Origin: Tengunoibacter tsumagoiensis | GTDB taxonomy: Bacteria; Chloroflexota; Ktedonobacteria; Ktedonobacterales; Ktedonobacteraceae | Reading direction: 5' to 3' | Assembly (NCBI RefSeq): GCF_003967535.1 | Contig: NZ_BIFR01000002.1 | Span: 930,001-994,000, forward strand | Length of the DNA stretch: 64,000 nt | In this document: one piece after another, positions 62,331-64,000 of the stretch | Position numbering within the stretch: the stretch's first letter is position 1 | How the letters are laid out: every line of letters begins with the position of its first letter | Program-made: the position numbers and the translations under genes | Notes under the pieces: generated by a model | What the model was told of the DNA's origin: nothing | The model's database searches: none | Seen by the model: only the letters and a program-made list of their open reading frames with translations

Positions 62331-62691
62331 TTATTTCTCCTCTTATAAGCTCGAGCAATGCTTTCACCGTAAACGGCTTGAACAAGATATGTGCGTTGTG
62401 TTGATGGCGTAGTTCTTCAGCGACCTTCGTCTCTTTGGCATCCACCAGGACGATCAACCGGGCAGACGGACAACAGGAGTGAAGTCCTGTGACTATGCTC
62501 GGCAGATTCTTGCTATCCAGGTCAATTACCATGAGGTCCGGTTTGATGGTGAGCTGTGGAAGTTCACTGAAAGCGATCACATGATCCTCAAAACTTTTGA
62601 CAGAGAAGTGTTCTAAGCGGAGCTGGAGTTCAATGATCGCGCAGACGGAGTTCCAGGGTTTAATGATGACCGCCTTCTGTGTCAGGTCCAT
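62299..62691 (-). CDS. Receiver-like domain protein
   Basis: 130 residues from the ATG at 62691 (GAAAGGAGAGC upstream). The fold follows a CheY-type receiver: an N-terminal strand VIIKPWN (lacking the usual acidic pair), LMVIDLDSK with the candidate phospho-Asp, LIVLVDAKE with the Thr/Ser position changed, and ILFKPFTVKALLELI with the conserved Lys-Pro. The acidic pocket is degenerate, so phosphorylation is doubtful. It overlaps both neighbours, so it is translated as a unit with them. No histidine kinase is nearby. Confidence 0.6.
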   Translation of the reverse strand: MDLTQKAVIIKPWNSVCAIIELQLRLEHFSVKSFEDHVIAFSELPQLTIKPDLMVIDLDSKNLPSIVTGLHSCCPSARLIVLVDAKETKVAEELRHQHNAHILFKPFTVKALLELIRGEISVNETETNPR

Positions 62692-62917
62692 CAAACAGCT
62701 CTCCTTTCATGTTCCATACGTCATCATCGATAAGGATGGCTCGAACCTCTTCCTGCTTTCCTGCCAGGTGCAATTGCTGTAAATGGTCATATATGCGCTC
62801 CATATGGGCAGTGATTGCCTCATGATTAGAGACGACAGCGAGACCATAGAGTCCATTGCTTGCCCCTTGTGCTTCTCGCTCAAAATTCTCTCTCATCCGC
62901 TGTATATTGCTTTTCAT
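62660..62917 (-). CDS. Small helical protein, first gene of operon
   Basis: 85 residues from the ATG at 62917 (GAGGGAGCA upstream). It is predominantly helical (NIQRMRENFEREAQGAS; MERIYDHLQQLHLAGKQEEV) with an acidic end (ILIDDDVWNMKGELFDGPDT). The 3' end overlaps the receiver-like gene by 32 nt. The family is not recognised; it may be a partner of the receiver-like protein. Confidence 0.6.
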   Translation of the reverse strand: MKSNIQRMRENFEREAQGASNGLYGLAVVSNHEAITAHMERIYDHLQQLHLAGKQEEVRAILIDDDVWNMKGELFDGPDTEGGHH

Positions 62918-63137
62918 TGCTCCCTCAAAGTAACAGATCCAACTCATTACGAACAAACGCTTTAAAACCTGGTTTGTATTACTGTCTATTGATACAATAC
63001 CCTAGAATTATGAAGAATAGATTGCCCATACTATGACAAATGTTGCAATTTTATTGATAAATGAATGAGGTATGATACAATATGCGTAAAATATCCATTG
63101 TTCTATGCTTGTCAATATGTTTGAGGGGAGCTGGATC

Positions 63138-64000
63138 ATGGTGCCATTAAAAAAAGGGAACGACAAGTTACGATATCAAAGGGAAGTGCGCGGTTGGTCT
63201 CAAGCTGTCGTCGCAATGAAAATAGGGACTGCTACAGAAGTAATATCTAGATGGGAAACGGGAGGGCGCACCCCTGGGCGATTTTATCAAACAAAGCTTT
63301 GTGAGCTATTTGAGCAAACAGCAGAAGAACTTGGGTTTGTTGCTCCGATAGAGGGAGAGAAGACTGCCGTCGTTGTTGAAGATTTGCCAAATGATGCCAA
63401 AACAAACTACATCTCTGTAAACCACCTCTCTACGGCAATTTCGCAAGGTATAATTGAAGCAGTAAAAGATATGGGAGGTTTGGATATGGAGAGTACACGT
63501 CGTGAGGCTCTGAAAACCATCGCAGCACTTTCTAGTGGTGCATTCTATACCTATCAGACTACTACAGATATAGAGGTTTTAGAAAGACTTTCAAAAGCTT
63601 TAAAGCGTAATCCATCTGGATTAGATCAGCAGGTCCTGGAAAGCCTGGAAGCCGTTGTCAAAAAGAAACGGTTACAATTTGCAAGTAGCGAAGGCCAGGA
63701 ATGGAAAGATATTTTACAGGACGCGTATGGAACACTTAGCCTCATAACTCAGCATCTAGAGCGCTCTCAACCTCCAAAAACGTATGCGAGACTCTGTAAC
63801 CTTGCCAGTGAGACCAGCTATCTTATAGGGAATATCTTTTATAATGAGGGACGCTATGAGATTACTGATAGATATTATGCTGAAGCATTAGAGGCAGCGA
63901 AAGAAGCGAAGAATGATGCTTTAAGCTCTGTCATTTTTACTGGTCGTGGGCTTGTTTCAATTTATATAGGTGAGCCGCTGAAAGGGTTACCGTTTCTTGA
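63138..64000 (+). CDS. XRE/TPR-type regulator (partial, runs off the right edge)
   Basis: The ATG at 63138 follows GAGGGGAGC and the frame stays open to the window end (287 codons). The N-terminus is an XRE helix-turn-helix: KLRYQREVRGWSQAVVAMKI, GTATEVISRWETGGRTPGRF, then LFEQTAEELGFV. After a linker the protein shows TPR-like helical repeats (ETSYLIGNIFYNEGRYEITD; YYAEALEAAKEAKNDALSS). The layout is typical of Ktedonobacteria-style regulators. It is divergent from the receiver-like operon, sharing the 62918-63137 intergenic space. Confidence 0.85.
   Translation, partial: MVPLKKGNDKLRYQREVRGWSQAVVAMKIGTATEVISRWETGGRTPGRFYQTKLCELFEQTAEELGFVAPIEGEKTAVVVEDLPNDAKTNYISVNHLSTAISQGIIEAVKDMGGLDMESTRREALKTIAALSSGAFYTYQTTTDIEVLERLSKALKRNPSGLDQQVLESLEAVVKKKRLQFASSEGQEWKDILQDAYGTLSLITQHLERSQPPKTYARLCNLASETSYLIGNIFYNEGRYEITDRYYAEALEAAKEAKNDALSSVIFTGRGLVSIYIGEPLKGLPFL

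Overview
The window looks like an accessory region (megaplasmid, or an integrated conjugative element with its neighbourhood) from a filamentous Chloroflexota bacterium of the Ktedonobacteria type. The reasons are moderate GC in the backbone, many GGAG-type ribosome binding sites, XRE/TPR regulators, PrgI-VirB4 and TraG genes without an obvious relaxase, and many decayed insertion sequences. The taxonomic call is an inference; no rRNA or tRNA gene was seen.

Layout. 1-3.2 kb: a standalone, catalytically intact RNA polymerase beta' gene (rpoC) running off the left edge, with no rpoB beside it. 3.3-6.6 kb: a hypothetical gene and small secreted proteins (an I36-type peptidase inhibitor and a DUF2690 protein). 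6.9-11.9 kb: a scrapyard holding a dead VirB4 fragment, a DUF262/DUF1524 (GmrSD-like) defence gene, a MITE-like element, a three-repeat orphan CRISPR remnant and a dead IS3-family transposase. 11.9-21.6 kb (minus strand): a compact type IV secretion operon of VirB6-like, pilin-like, PrgI-VirB4, small membrane protein, VirD4/TraG-like ATPase and a duplicated replication-relaxation protein.

22-41 kb (plus strand): element maintenance genes. These are a PP2C phosphatase, a prim-pol primase, a degenerate helicase-like protein, a small HTH protein, a DUF1257-DUF2997-orphan-AAA+ ATPase-DUF3150-like set, a sliding clamp (dnaN), an FAD oxidoreductase and a csrA copy, with several proteins of unknown function.

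41.4-54.6 kb: an AT-rich cargo island bracketed by two related tyrosine recombinases. It holds RHS and IS256 debris and then a probable defence cluster in one orientation: DruA-like DUF4338, a GHKL-like protein, a NurA-like protein, a HerA/FtsK-like ATPase, a zinc-ribbon DEDDh exonuclease, an HNH nuclease and a second GmrSD-like protein.

55-62 kb (minus strand): a candidate RiPP cluster made of a 76-residue precursor-like peptide with five cysteines, a glycosyltransferase fused to a RiPP-partner-like C-terminus, a small Cys-containing ORF coupled to both neighbours, and a DUF692 (MNIO) oxidative enzyme. It is flanked by a PP2C phosphatase and an XRE/TPR regulator. The window ends with a three-gene operon containing a receiver-like protein and the start of another XRE/TPR regulator.

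The two most promising undescribed systems are the integrase-bracketed DruA/NurA/HerA/exonuclease cluster and the MNIO-glycosyltransferase peptide cluster. All functions are read from sequence motifs alone.
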